From Paraphysomonas bandaiensis (Eukaryota > Chrysophyceae), in contig CBFFRP010000373.1 in NCBI GenBank assembly GCA_965644295.1, positions 62,001 through 126,000 of the forward strand: DNA of 64,000 bases, in the 5' to 3' direction. Below the pieces are notes generated by a model, which was given only the letters and a program-made list of their open reading frames with translations, was not told the origin of the DNA and searched no databases. Shown one piece after another: positions 1 to 12,774 of the stretch. Numbering within the stretch: the first letter of the stretch is position 1; the number at the start of each line of letters is the position of its first letter. The position numbers and the translations under genes were made by a program.

Positions 1-204
1 GAGCGTTGCCCATCTAATGCCACATCACTTCCTGAATACAAATCGTCACACAATAGACATCCTAGACTGACACAGCACCTGATTCATAGACGGCGAGCTC
101 GGCGTCAATAAAAAAGGAAAAGAGTTCAACTATAAGTCCCTTGGTTCTGTCCAAAAAAGGAACCCTAGATTCTCCGTAACTATAATGTAATGATTACATT
201 AGAA

Positions 205-633
205 ATGGGAAAGAATTAGCAGACGCTTACAGTCCAGTTTCTCCCCCAAGAAACGAGGACAGGTGGGGGGTAACGACGAACGGTACTGCAACTTTCATCA
301 GAGAGTCTAGTCTCGACTTCACACTCTGAATACTCCAACAGTGATTTATACTCTGTATATTATGTTAAATATCAAACGGGATGATGGACAGCACCGCACC
401 TCAATGAGACATTCGTCGATGATGCTCTTGAGCTTCTCCACCAGCACTGCTGACGAGCGCACGTAATCCTTGCTCGTCAGGTGCTTCTCGACACTATCAA
501 AAATCTTCGAATGTTTTTTTGGAGCAAATGGCTGCACATTCTGAGTCACACTGGCGATGTCGATGTCATTGCGGCCGAGAGGACTCGTAAGCCTCTGCAG
601 CACTGCACTGAGATCATATCGGCTCACAGACAT
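205..633 (-). CDS. 5' end of an unrecognised gene (partial model)
   Basis: An open frame begins with ATG at 633 and runs leftwards for about 80 codons with coding-like composition (SVSRYDLSAVLQRL at the start, SSAVLVEKLKSIIDECLIE at the end). A GTGCGG donor near 394 and an ACAGAG acceptor near 345 would join it to a second open stretch ending at a GTAAGC donor near 230. Further exons towards position 1 are not resolved. I recognise no domain. Its upstream region (770-857) is rich in the TACAGT/GTATAC-type motif seen before other genes here, which supports this start. The alternative is a spurious ORF; the opposite strand is also partly open. Confidence 0.35.
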
Positions 634-769
634 CTGATCGACTATACGGGTTATCTAGTGCAGGGGAAACGCAAATGGGTCCACAGACATCACACTCGCG
701 GTGGCGTGGACGCGTGTTGATATCTTATCTTTGCAGGTTTATGGTTGCCTTCAGGCAGCGTCTCGACTC

Positions 770-857
770 TGCTATACTGTACAGTAGGACTGTGTGTTGT
801 AGTGTGGAGTTGGCTAGCTGCACTGCATACAGTGGTATGCACAGTGGTACAGTTCCA
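770..857. promoter_or_regulatory. GTACAGT/GTATGC-rich motif cluster
   Basis: Repeated TACTGTACAGTAG, CATACAGTGGTATGC and CAGTGGTACAG words lie 140-225 bp before the minus-strand start at 633. They resemble the GTATAC clusters ahead of five other genes in the window. A promoter role is inferred from position only. Confidence 0.3.
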
Positions 858-970
858 TGCGTACTGCTGCACTTGTTTCTTATCAATTCGCTCATATTCA
901 TTGTCACAAGTTTTTTTTTGTAAAAAATGGCATATCTAGAAAAAAACGGGGTTTTCGTAGGCGATTCCAA

Positions 971-2840
971 CTTACTTGAAGAAACAACTTAATCGATCAT
1001 CATTGGGACACTCTTTGAAGTTTCTTGTGGTGGAAACGCTTTAAGTAATGACGTATACACAGGCATCCAAGAGTGAGCCCACCTGATGGGAATACGTGGG
1101 TTTAAGGATGGATGTTGAAGTTACGCCAACTTTCACCTTAAGTACTCTGAAGACCTCAAGTCAGCAGATGTTAGGTGTAGCAACGTTCTACTCGTTCACT
1201 GCATCTCTTTTGAGTGATTAATGTCGAATACATACTTATTAGGCATCTGTGTTGCCAATGACCGAGGTACCACGTGAAACTTTTCTCATGAACATATGGC
1301 AATTGTAATGTAGTTTAATGAGACATGGTACGTCATACCAAGTCTACTGCGTCGTCTCGTTTCCTACAGACTTAAGGTCATAGGTAATAGAAATTGTAAC
1401 AGTTCCTGACACTGTTCTCCAACAAGCAACAAGCAGTGTCAAGTACATTTGTGTTTTTGATATTCAGAGCGGGGGTTTACGGTCTTCTACTAGTGTAGGT
1501 CACTCTAGTGAAGAGTACGACGTAGATACATGTGCTGGTCGAATGCACACCATAGAAGGGAAGACAATAATAATGGAGCCAGCTAAAACTTGTAGCAGGT
1601 TCTTGGTGGAAGTATATTGTATATTGGCCAAAAAATTTATAAGTGAGGTCGATTCATGAACGTTGGAGGAGTCGGCGCTAGATCTACAGTGAACACTACC
1701 TTGTCATTGGTGAGAAGTTTTATCCTGCAGATCAATTTGTTCCTGGTGAAGGGAGAGCTCCTCTGTAGGAGGTAGTATCCTTTTCTCCAACGATGCCCAC
1801 AAAGTGTCATTGGGGAACATGGAGAAATGACGTTCTAAGAGGAAGGTCATTTTATCTCGGGTGAGGTATGAACGCTGAAAGGATGGGGATATTTCTAGCG
1901 TGTCCAATATGTCAGTGAATAATTATATAATTTGATGAGCATGGTGCTGTCAAAAAAAATAATAATTTAACGAAAACTATATACGGCGTATATACATGCT
2001 TTAGTGGCCAGGAATGTGTTAGGAACAACCTATAATTGCTCTACTACACTCGATCATAGTCACGAACTCAGAAAGAAACACCATAATATGTTAAAGTTTT
2101 CTACTTTATTAGTGAGGAGATTACGAAGAGAATGTCACAATGGTGGTGTCGTTAGTCAGTACTCACACAATACAACGTCGCTCTACGTTAGTTATATCCT
2201 ACCTTAATCGTGAGATATAGTGAGGCATTGACTCTATGGTAAATAAATGTAACGCAGATACTATGGTAGAACCCACAACATTTTTACTATTCTACGGAAT
2301 ATCATAACGTGAAGGAGGTTACGGAGAAAGAACACTAGTAAAAGGGAGAATACACACCCAGACAATCCGGAAAAATTTGTCGTGAGTGCTTTTTAAGTTA
2401 TGTCAATAGAAGAGAAGTACTAGATACGGTGTCCTGCGTATTTCCTTCAAAACTGGTCTCAACTTTTATCAGGATAGGTAGAAAACAAGTAAGAAACTAC
2501 CGTACACAGGCCCAGAGCAGCTCTGTTCTACGGTAACCTCAACACCTCATAGGCTAGACTTACACCGCACCTTTAGCATAAAAATTCAGGGCTGTCTTCC
2601 GTGTCATCCTGTTCTCAACTCATATTCATGACTGGGCACCTTCTGGTAACTTTATCATGATCTTCATGAGGACCACACTCACTTCTAGACTTCGTCAGGG
2701 TCTGATTGACGCTGATTGGTTCAGTTAATTATTACACTTGAAGTACTCTCTGTACAGGAGGATGAGTATGCGGTTAGATACTCCATACTGCCTGTGTGTT
2801 GTATTTTTTGTATAGTGTTGTTGTGAGCAGGGTATTACAT
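971..2840. other. Intergenic, no gene seen
   Basis: AT-rich sequence with only short unconvincing ORFs. No RNA gene, TIR or tandem array was recognised. Confidence 0.5.
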
Positions 2841-2848
2841 AGTTATAC

Positions 2849-2872
2849 GGTATACGGTATACGGTGTGCTGT
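2849..2872. promoter_or_regulatory. GGTATACGGTATACGG motif
   Basis: Tandem GTATAC palindromes sit about 300 bp upstream of the RAB3GAP2-like start codon at 3171. It is one of several GTATAC clusters near gene starts in this window. The function is inferred. Confidence 0.3.
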
Positions 2873-3170
2873 CTGGCAGAAGTGTATGCTATATATCTCT
2901 GCTGTAGACTGCAGGTACTAATAATGCAGAGGCAGGGGTTTAATTTTCTCAATAGTGAGAGCCATTTAGTTAAACTCGTATATGGCGTGATTTATATGAC
3001 GTGATTGTAGCACACGCCTTTCATCTTGCTCAAATAAACTGTTCCTGTGTGGCGATCTTCATGAAGCCTCTGGATTGTATTTAAGCTCTGGCAATATATA
3101 CATCGATCCATCTGCTTATCTATCTATTTATCAACCTCTTTAGCTATCTCTGACTTTATTTATAATTAAT

Positions 3171-6100
3171 ATGCAAGACGGAGAGCCGTGTGTTTTCGAC
3201 CTCGAGGAGCTGAGGGAGTACATTGACTTATCCTCTTTCCGGTTTATGCTTGTGGCTGTGTCAGAGGATAAGATAGCTGTGGCGACATCAAGGTACTTAG
3301 TGATCATGGAGGAAGATGGTGTTATAGCAGCCAATGATGAAGGAGACGAGGAGAGAGATAAAGTACAGACTGTTGTGGAGTTTGGACAAACGTCTGGGCG
3401 TCCAACAGCAATACAATGGATAACAAGTGATACACTCTGTGTAGGGTTTGAAAGTGGGGCCATGACATGTTTTAATGATTTTGGAGAGACTGTCAGTGAG
3501 AATGAGTTTTCGACTAGCGCGCTTGTCTCTATCCGCGTACTTCCTAACCCTGACCCAGCAGTGTCTGGCCAAGTAGTTTGGGCCTTGTATGAGAGCGGAT
3601 ATCTAATATCTGTACGTTTGTGTATACCAGTAGTTGTGCGTGGTTTCCACCTCTTATACTGTTTCAGGTTTCAGTTGGTCATCTTCTGGGTGGAACGGCT
3701 CTGGGCCGCTATTACCTGAAGTTTAAGTTAATGGACCGCGATATGGTTAGCGACTTCGCAGTGCTCCCCTCCATGCACATGTCCTCTATTTTCGAAGCAG
3801 ACAACTCTTCTCCTGGGGCTTCTTCGAGTTTTATGGTATGTGGAGTGGATCCTGCTCTTTCACTGTACACTATTGGCGGGAAGCAACAACTCCAGCACCT
3901 GGGAAAGCTCGCTTCTTTCGTCAGAGATAAAGTGGGAACCGCGATATCCAAGACTGTGGGGAACGCGTTGGTCTCGTTTTTTGGCAGCGGTTCAACTGGT
4001 ACAGAGGGTCCGGATGAGGACGACCACACTGCAGTTACAGCGGTCATGGAGTTTAATGAATCGGAAAAACGACGTATTTTGAGACTGTCTATAAGTCCAG
4101 GTGTGGGGGTACTTACTGCTTAACCTGTGCTGACTTCTTCCGCTAGGGGGTAAGCTATTGGCGGCTGCAGATTCTCTGGGTCGTGTGTTACTATTTGACT
4201 GTCGTTTGGGTACAACCGTAATACGTGTGTGGAAGGGGGTTAGGGAGGCACGATTTGCGTGGACTGAAGATCGACAGCAATCCCAATCCTTAGATGGTGT
4301 TAGCGAGGGTAAGTCCAGACGGATTTTATGTTTGGCTATATATGCTCCTCAGACGGGCCTTCTCTCACTGTGGGCACTACGACATGGACCTTGCCTACGC
4401 AGTATTCCTGTTGGCCCTCAGTGCCACATTCACACCGCGTTTTACTCCAACGGTATTGATCGGGACGCTCTGAGCCGATGTGCACTTCTACGTGTGACAA
4501 ATGGAAACAGGCTGAGTCTCAGCATGGTGAGCCCATTTGGATTTTCTGAGGAGGATCTTGACCTGGAAGAAGTAGAGAGACAGGAGAGCGGGGAGCTAGA
4601 AGGAGATGGTCGATCATCGATGGACACAGATGAAGGAATGGATGCGCACTCTGTTTCGGGTGCCATGTCTACAAGCAGGGGTGGGCTTGTAGTGGACCAT
4701 TCCAGAGTATTGGCTAGCATTGAACGTACACTGCTTCCCTTGACGAAAAAACCGTGTCACTTGCGTACTGGTGCTGATATGCGCGCAGTTGAGCATAGGG
4801 TTTGGATGACCATGTCGGCACTGCGCGATATCGGTGTAGTGTGTCGGGCTGTGTCTGCAATAGAGCAGTGCGAGCGAGACCTTTACAATAGTACGTTTAC
4901 TTCCTCTGCAGTTTGTTCACCGTCTCAAGATTCGATATCTTTCTCATCTCAATTTCATCGCAACATCAGTCGTCTCCTAGAGGAGGGTGTGGTGGCCAAT
5001 AGTGGGTCCCCAGATACCTATGAAGGTCGACGGAGGCGTAGGAGTAGTACCGGATCGCTGGGAAATGCGTTATATGTCACAGGGCGCGGCAGGTTGGTTA
5101 AGGCGTATGAGCTCTTAGTTGAAATTAACTCGCAAGTTTCACTGGCCTCCTTGGCGGCATCTCCGCCTCCGGGTACTGAACATAATAAATGGGCTAAGCA
5201 GAACAGCGCCCGTGCAGAGGCAATATGTTGGGCTGCCCGTCGACTGGTGCCGTCCACCGGTCATACTCATGCTAGTGGGGCGCGAACACCTCCTATCGTA
5301 TCTGCCCCTGTTTTGGTGAGAGGAAAGAGTAGGAATAGTAATGCATCCGTGCAAGATGGTGGCGGGGAATCACTTCGTTCTTCTAGCCCCTACGGTAGTC
5401 CCCGTACCAGTTTCAGCTCACTGCCTGTGGACGCTTCTGGATCGAATCGGACACCCCCGCCTCCAATATCTACCTCTCCACCAGCCCCAGGATCAGGCAC
5501 AGGAAGATCAAGTGCAAGTGTATCTCCTCATAACGCTTCTTTCCAGACAGCTTTACGTAGAACCACCCCCGGCCACCCACCTTTTTCAACTTTTCTACTC
5601 TTTCACACTCCCAGTCACTCTTCGTCACACTCACATACTGAGTTTGATTTCCAGTATGATGCCTTTGTTACACTTCTAGACATGGCAGAAGGATACTCAG
5701 TTACCGATATGTTGACTCGTGAAGTTGAGTACACAGCAGTAGAAGGCCCAGTACCGACCACTGATACCAAGATAGGTGCCGATAATAATCACTATGTAAG
5801 ATATGTTAACAGCGAATAAATATATTTAGATGTAGCTGGCCAGCTGACGCATGAGCACATTGTCAGAACAACTCCTCCAGTTGTCGCGCAAGAGCTGTTG
5901 AACTTCATGTTCGTTCCTCTTATGGGGGACGTATTTGCGCTCCAGCGCTTCGTTAGTGCAATCGATGTCATGGGTCTCGGAGGAGGGCAAGGGCTACAGA
6001 AGGCACTTCCGCTAGTTATGAGCTTCATGGAAAGTCAACCTATGGGAACCGTGTTCAACGCACTTGTGAACAGACAGCTCTCTTCTTCTCCCCTTCAGAG

Positions 6101-8679
6101 GTAAGAAAAGATTGGCTAGATGCAGTGTTATTGACATTCGAGCCATCAGGTGGTTGCGAGACACTCTGTTGTCGTTCCAGAGTGTGGTTGCGGGAGATGA
6201 AGATGACCACTCTGAGCATTCTGGAGATGGTACATCCCTACCACTTCCTCGCAGTGACCGTACAGAACTGGCCCGGCTCCTATCAGAGGTAATGACTGCT
6301 CGTGGTGCTTCAGCTAGCGTGCTACTAATGGAGGAAGAAGGGGAGCCTCCGACTCCCCCAACTCTGGACGAGATTGTGAGACATATCCTGCGACCGGCGT
6401 GGCTACATGCCCGTAAATCTCTTCACCTTGAATGCACGATGATTATTGCAGCCCAGATCTTGGAGGTTTTGGAGGGTGTCGGAGCCCAGATAGAGAGACG
6501 CACTTTCGGTGAAGTGAACCTGGATAGCACGAAGCTTGCATGGGAGACACTGATCAGGCAGCTGCGTGTAACTCTTCTTTTGTCGAGTCGTGCCGGGGGT
6601 AAGCTCTCTGTAGATAGTCTAGGCAGTGGCGATATCAGTATTTACTCCCTCTTAGCGGCGGATACACTGTGCTTTGCAATGCAAGCGGACCAGGTACAAT
6701 GTTCCCTTGTTACCCTGCTGCGTGTGTTATTGATATTGGCAGGCTGCCGAACATGAATTGCGGTGTCAGGAAGTCTACACCCGTCGTGCTGCTCGACCTG
6801 TTTCCATTGAATCTGGACCAGGTTCTTCTACGGATTCTAGAGATTCCGAATCAGGTGCACTACTTGCTTGGGGACCACATGCGGATGCACGGTGGAAAGA
6901 GTTGGTTACTGTTGCGGAAGCAGAAGACGCATTTATGCAAGAGGCCACGGCTGCACAATCTCAATCATCCTCCCCAACGAACTTCAAACCGAGAAGTCCG
7001 TCCCAAACTAAATCCAAAATGATGGCTGGTGGAAACAAAAAAATACGTCGGCGACGTCCTTTGTTGTTGTTCTTTCCAAGTCATAACCAGTCGGCACAAT
7101 TAGGAGCATACCGTGCCTTCGCTTTAGCTGACAGGTCTTGATTGCAGTGTTTTTATTGATTTTAATGAACGAATATAACTTCATTCTACTGTTTCTACAG
7201 GTGGTGCCGCAGACCTAAGAGAGTGGAAATTCTAGCGCTTGCGGGTGCCCATCTTCTACCTATCCCACCCGTTACCCGAGCTGCCGTTGCAGAAAGGATT
7301 CTACTGTCTGTTGTATTTCCCCTGCTTAGACCTTACCTTGACTTGGAGGAAGGAAAGCTTCATAAGAAAAATGCCACGGATGCCACACAAGAGGTGAGTT
7401 AGATGTCTGCTTATCTGCAACGCTCAGTAATATATCGAATGCAGCTGGTGATCGTAATGGCTGACCATGATCTAGTGGAGAGTTTTGTTCAGTCCTCGAT
7501 AGAACTCATTACATTTGCCCTACAGGGAGGCAGTGGTGATCGGGCTTTCCCATCCTCAGTTGATGCAGACGGAACTAACGACACCAAAACTTCACGTGAG
7601 AAACAGCTACAGGCTGACGAACTTAATCCGGAAGTTTGGCCACCCACGAGCGACGCACGGCTAAATGCCATGGTTCGCACCTTCCAGTCTCAGGGAGGAA
7701 TATGCGAGAATGCTGCAAAGTTCCATATGTGTCTTCTCTGGGTACTGCAATTGCGTACGCAGTGTGGACTTCGTGGTGTAAAAATATCTGAGCTATTTGG
7801 TGGGCGTGTGCTACGATCGATGTGCATCCCTGGCGCGCTTTCGCTTTCGAACTTTACTTGGCATGATGTGAATACCCCTCATAGAGCTAGCGACGACCCT
7901 CATGAAAATGCAGTGACGTCTTCTGGGCACATGCATGTTGATAACATTGTGGACAAATGGAGTCGAAGTAGTAATGACGGACGCACATATAGCATACGCA
8001 CACCATCCTTTTCTTCTACAGTATCGGACGAAGCGACGTCACTTAAAGCTGTGCGAGAAGAATTCATGCTACAGTGTTTCAGGCGATTAGAGGCGCAATC
8101 CAGTAATATTGTCTATAGTATTGCAGAAATTTGGGATATAGATAACAAGCAGGCTAGGCTAGTACATTTAACAACCTTGCTTGAGCTGGGACATGATGAT
8201 ATAATTGCTGAGCTTGTGAGCCATGTAAGTATGTCGCAGATGTATATACTTGGTCCACTAACTATGATATTTCCTAGTTCGATGATTGGTCAGTAGCAGC
8301 AGACCGCATTACGCAAGGTATAAGGATTCGTATTGGCACAACTATAGCATGCATAGAGCGAATCCCAGCCTGTGGACCGCTATTGGCGTCATTAGACCCC
8401 GAGGCCGCTGCATGGGTGCGGGAATCTGTCGGGCAGCCCGATAGGGCGACTGTGGAGGGAATAATGAAAGGAGAAGTTAGAGTGGTTAATTTCGATGTAC
8501 CATCTTCTCGGCATTTAGTAATACGCGTTCAAGCTTTATTATTTGGGGTCCCGATAACGCAGCGAAACGGGAGGTGGACAGAGAAGAAGAACAAATGTGA
8601 CGCACTCTTGTCGTTATGTTCGGCGCTGTCTGAATCTGAAGTGCAGTTACAATTAAAAGGAAGTGGACTCTTGTTGTAG
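3171..8679 (+). CDS. RAB3GAP2: Rab3 GTPase-activating protein non-catalytic subunit-like (RAB3GAP2)
   Basis: Nine exons; proposed introns are 3612-3667, 4101-4146, 5796-5843, 6101-6149, 6694-6742, 7135-7200, 7394-7444 and 8225-8277. Splicing gives an in-frame 1696-residue protein, longer than the roughly 1400 residues of animal homologues. The N-terminal third is a WD40/beta-propeller-like region with the family hallmark LLAAADSLGRVLLFD followed by VIRVWKG (after intron 2). An acidic, Ser-rich insert (residues about 440-460) and a Pro/Ser-rich linker (about 680-780) precede an alpha-helical C-terminal half. In the family this subunit partners RAB3GAP1 as a GAP for Rab3 and a GEF for Rab18 in ER, lipid-droplet and autophagy traffic. 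No catalytic subunit is present in the window. Start chosen as the first ATG of the open exon. Family assignment is from motif recognition. Confidence 0.8.
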
Positions 8680-9400
8680 TTTATCGTATGACCTGCGGCA
8701 CATTTGTTTGTACGAAATATAGTGCAACGTGAATATGTTGCATATAGTGATAGAAGCAGATTGTGGCGAAGTGATGCCGTTTTTTTGCCATACTTATTGC
8801 TATTGACATCATAACAATATAATACTCATTGTTATTTAATTTCTGTATCTCCTGAGATAACGTCTTTTTATTAAATTGCGCAAGCTTGTGTGTCGCTACA
8901 ACCAGTCTAACAAGCTAGTGCGACACTCAACATCTAAACATAACATGATTGCTTATCAGTAATCAGTAGTGCATGTCTGATTACACGCAATAGGCGTTTA
9001 AGAGTCAGATCTAATTTAACTAACTAGTAGTACTTTACTGTGATATCCTACTATATAGCACTACCTCATGACCTCAAGCACCAAGAGGCAACCAATTAAT
9101 TAGGACATCAAATCACAATTGCAATTATAATTATTGACTCCAGCTAGCTTCAATTAATTGCAATTAATTGATCAAAGAATGCCATGTTTTTACACTGAAA
9201 GCTTTCGAAAAACGGCGCTCTTTATTTCTAAAATCCAATTTTTACGCGAAAAATTGAATATTGATGAAAGACTATAATATCCATAGATAGGATTATCATA
9301 CATAATAATTCACTTAATTAATTGACGATATGAGCTATAAACTGGCACCAGAAGTCATTGCACGAGTGTTCTTTGAGAAAATAAATGGTAATAACGAAGT
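8680..9400. repeat. AT-rich spacer with dispersed-repeat fragment
   Basis: About 8878-9105 contains words shared with the dispersed family found at 36.1, 38.4 and 59.4 kb (CAAGCTTGTG, the CGACACTCAACA/CGACACTAAGCA type, GGCGTTTAAGAGTCAG). It is followed by TAATTGCAATTAATTG palindromic AT sequence (9110-9175), which also recurs at 23.6, 60.3 and 63.5 kb. No gene is seen. Confidence 0.5.
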
Positions 9401-9538
9401 GGTTGCAATAGAAACTTAGCAATTCCGGAAGTTCCCTGTTTCCCTGTAGGAAAAGATGTTCTGAAACGAAAGGAAGGTTTTGGGTGGAGCAACCTCTCGC
9501 AGAATGCCATCTAACACGACGGATGGAAGGATATAGTT

Positions 9539-9745
9539 TTGGCTGCCCAACGAGCACGTCTTCACCAGCAAACTCGTTACCGCAGTATGAAGCACTTGTT
9601 TGCATATGCCACAACAAATAAGGTTGAAAATTTGTTAAATAGAGCTAAGATTGTTTTGACTGCATTTAGAATTACTTATACTTTCTTACGCCTCTGGAAT
9701 GAAATAATGACAGTTGAAGTACCTCGGTCATTGGCAGTGAGCAAT
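9539..9745 (+). pseudogene. hAT-type transposase C-terminal remnant
   Basis: The translation contains RSMKHLFAYATTNKVENLL, then NRAKIVLTAF and LRLWNEIMTVEV. These match the remnant on the minus strand at 63.6-63.8 kb (SMKHLHATTNKVERLFSRAK, then NEVTVEV). The V-E-x-L-F-S-x-A-K type motif is the hAT C-terminal dimerisation signature. Here the Arg and Phe of the motif are replaced and upstream coding is lost, so this is a decayed fragment. Confidence 0.6.
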
Positions 9746-9797
9746 CAGAACAATATCTTCTATCTTCTATTTCCGAAAACGGTTCTTATCCTCCTGA

Positions 9798-10290
9798 ACA
9801 CCACGAAAAGGTGCGAGCACGACTCTGTTGAGGGTCAACAAAGTCGGACTCGCACCTTTTCGTGTTGTTCTGGGGGATAAGTACCGGAGAGATATTCTTC
9901 TGCCCACTCATAGCCGAATGCTTGTGTGGTACAAGGGACACCAATAAGTGTCACTTGTGTAGACGTCTTTGGGCCTTGACGAATAAACAGGCATCCGGGA
10001 CAGGGCTCACCTGAAAGGTAACCGGGGTATTGGGCTGCCTGCTGAAGTCAAGCATCCGGGATGTTCACCTTAAGCCTTAAGAACTCAGAGCGGAAGTGGT
10101 CGCACCTTGGTGCTTGCTGCGACGCACAGGCAGCTTCCGTAGCGTTAAATAGTAGGATAAAAAAGTGTGCACTGATTAGTTACAGGTAGCGGTCTAACTA
10201 GTTTGTCTAGCATTCATCTAGCTACTAAGTTGGTGCAGGTTTTGAACGCCTATTGCTAATAATAAGACTTTCAATATGTCTTTGTTGAGA
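9798..10290 (+). repeat. Dispersed repeat family copy with fold-back end
   Basis: Shares long stretches with 38425-38900 and, inverted, with 30600-31120: GGGGATAAGTACCGGAGAGAT, CCCACTCATAGCC-AATGCTTGTGTGGT, GTAGACGTCTTTGGGCC, GGGGTATTGGGC-GCCTGCTGAAG, then CACCTTGGTGCTTGC and GTAGCGTTAAATAGTAGGATA. Its left end is a near-perfect 21-bp inverted repeat (9798-9817 and 9849-9869) around a 31-bp loop. It is likely a decayed transposable element end, close to hAT remnants. Confidence 0.65.
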
Positions 10291-10603
10291 ATTTTATGTG
10301 CTGTATACTGTATATACGTCACCCTAGAGAGCTGAAAGGCTATGGTGTCCATGAATCGTACCTAACACTAAGTGATCCGCAATCTAAATGTTGTAACCAC
10401 TGTTTCCAAGAGTTGAAAAAGTTAAAAGTTACATACAAATGAATATCGAGCCCAACACGAAATCATGATTGGTCCACTAATGAATTAAGGCATTCATGAA
10501 GAAAACATTATTACCACATACACACGAAAATATTCCACTACCCTCACTACCAGTTATAGTGAGACAATGCTGACACTACTACAACTATATGAATTTATAC
10601 ACG

Positions 10604-12455
10604 CTAATCTGATGGCACAACTTGCAACTGAACATAAGAGGTATCATAGGAGGCCTTACAGTTGTGAGCAACCAACTTATACGCCGCCTCGCGAGACGCG
10701 AGGCTACTCTCAAACGGGCACCCATCGCAAAACAACACTCGGTCTATCTCATCTTTATCAGGAAGTCGTTCATGAGAGCAAGAAAATTCATACCAACTTC
10801 CCGCATCGGCGGGCACATGATACTGGACAGTTCCTTTCGATGGAATCTTCTTTTGTAGCTCGCACAGTATCTGCTTACGATGTAAGAACTTTGGAGCACT
10901 ATCGGATATAAATCGGTTTAGAAGTTCCCAGTCATCACAAGCTGCAACAGGAATATTGCATGTTACATTGGACACTAAGGAAGACGTCTCTATGTGTTTC
11001 GGTAAAAGATTAGCTGCAACCTCGCACGGTCCAGAATCAACTACTACGTATGCAGGGGCCCCAATTTCCCTCATCGTAGAACAGACATCTTCTGAAAAGA
11101 ACGAGATCAAGTTATTATCGCTGAAAGCGCAAGTGTAGCTCTGCTTTACAAGAGATTCCTCTGCAGGGGTGCGAAAGGACGAAAGATGCCAACCGGCTGA
11201 GCGCCATATCCCGAGGTTGTAGCGAGCCAAAAGGGCAACCAGTGCATCTGTATTCTCAAATCGAAGCATACGTCGAATCTTGGTTGCAGTTAGAGCACCA
11301 TCTTCTGGAGTAACTGCAAGTGACTCCACCAGACTAGCGGGCAGCACCATAGCACCCTCCCGAGAAGAGATGCCAAACTCCCCATCCATCTGCCAATTGA
11401 ATTGCAAAACATAGTGCGTTAGCGTCGCAAGATACACTGTTTCCATTTGGAATGTCAAGTTCTGAGGTTCTGGCTGAATATCCGTCTCAGTCTAGTATAC
11501 AAGTCAAGACAACAGTCGCACAAAGGTCATTTACCTTTAGAATCTCCACCGTCTCTTTACTTAGTATTTCATCGGGGTCTGAAACAATGTACAGATCGGG
11601 ACGGACACCAGTTCCTTCAGTATTTGTAATCCATCGAGCAGAGGCAGCTATACTGTCTCGTTGCATCCACTCCAAGCGATCAGTACAGTTCGGCCAATGC
11701 GTGGTATCGCGCTGATTCACGACGATCCTCGGTTTATTAACTACCCATTGTTTCTCTATACCACTCTCGTGAGAAAACGTATCTGCGCTAATTTCGTAAA
11801 TTACTTCTGTAGGAGAGCTTGTGCTAGTATTTTGAGGACCATTTATTACATATCCCTTGACAGCACCAGAATAAAAGGTATTGGTGTCATCAAGAACCAT
11901 CACATCAGCAGAATGCTCCCTGAAGCGCATGCGCAGGATATCGCTTTCATATTTGTTAAGTACAGTCGAGTCCCCTACAACACGTGAGACGGATGAGTCT
12001 TCACCAGAAGCAGGTTTCTCCTTGGACAGCCTGAGGGCTCGTATATGATGGTACGAGCGCACAGTGATGTCCCTATGGGCCTCATATAGCACGCTGTCGC
12101 CTACTAGAGACATAGCTGTCAGAGAGAGTCTTATTGAGGTGGGGACAGTGAAGCCTTCACAGTTGATGAAGGCAGTGAAGACACCTCCATCTAGAGGGAC
12201 TGCACTTTCTTTCATAGAGCGGAAACATCCCCTCGACCGCTCTGCTGACGATGATACTGATATATCCACACACACTGAGCCGTCTCTGCCTAGTTGAAAC
12301 TCATCCCTGTTGAATCGAAGGGCAAGTAGTATGGCATCTGTTATGAGCAGTTGAGAGGGGTGAGGTGATAATATATCGAAATAAGGAGTAACGGACTGTG
12401 CGGTGACTATGTATACATATAACACAACACTGAGAAGATGCTGCATACGAAACAC
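10604..12455 (-). CDS. Secreted/luminal GT17-type glycosyltransferase with N-terminal beta-sandwich module
   Basis: Two exons (intron 11462-11534) encode 592 residues. Residues 1-19 form a signal peptide (LLSVVLYVYIVTAQS). Residues about 22-135 form a Cys-containing beta-rich module (SVCVDISVSS ... FINCEGFTV) resembling that of the acyltransferase at 22.2 kb. The C-terminal part looks like glycosyltransferase family 17, the MGAT3 (bisecting GlcNAc-transferase) family: a WMQRDSIAASA segment, a metal-binding SDPDEI motif at 292-297 and GWHLSSF at 397-403. In the family these enzymes act on N-glycans in the Golgi lumen. The catalytic region extends into exon 2, and the C-terminal 120 residues are less conserved. 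It is divergent from PUM3 with a 319-bp spacer. The acceptor specificity cannot be deduced. The module homology is inference; the GT17 call rests on motif spacing. Confidence 0.7.
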
Positions 12456-12774
12456 CCACGCAGCAGATGGATTGGAATAGATTCACTTCACTTGAATGAG
12501 GTGACGGACTCATGCCACATACCGACATATCATACAGAAGTAAAATACAGTGGCAAAATAGCATACCCATCAAAAGCTGTACACTTCTAAAAATTGGCCT
12601 ATCACAGGTGCAGCTCATAATTTTCGACCATTTGATTTGTTGTATTTCTACTTGTGCAGGAACCAGTCAAAAAAACCTGCAAGAGCCATTCACTCCACAG
12701 TGAGTTATGTGCAGAGGGAGTTCACAGGACTAACACACCCACACTTACACAGTAAATTGGTAACATTATTTACC
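12456..12774. other. Shared divergent intergenic region
   Basis: The 319-bp gap between the start codons of the GT17 gene (minus) and PUM3 (plus) must hold both 5' regions. No GTATAC cluster or other motif was recognised in it. Confidence 0.4.

Noticed and set aside
3140-3572. Minus-strand ORFs at the start of the RAB3GAP2-like gene
   Set aside because: They are shadows of the first exon; the forward frame splices into a complete family-like protein.
6101-6125. A 25-nt intron in the RAB3GAP2-like gene (GTAAG...TGCAG)
   Set aside because: A second acceptor (CATCAG, 6149) keeps the same frame and gives a 49-nt intron, matching the size of the gene's other introns.
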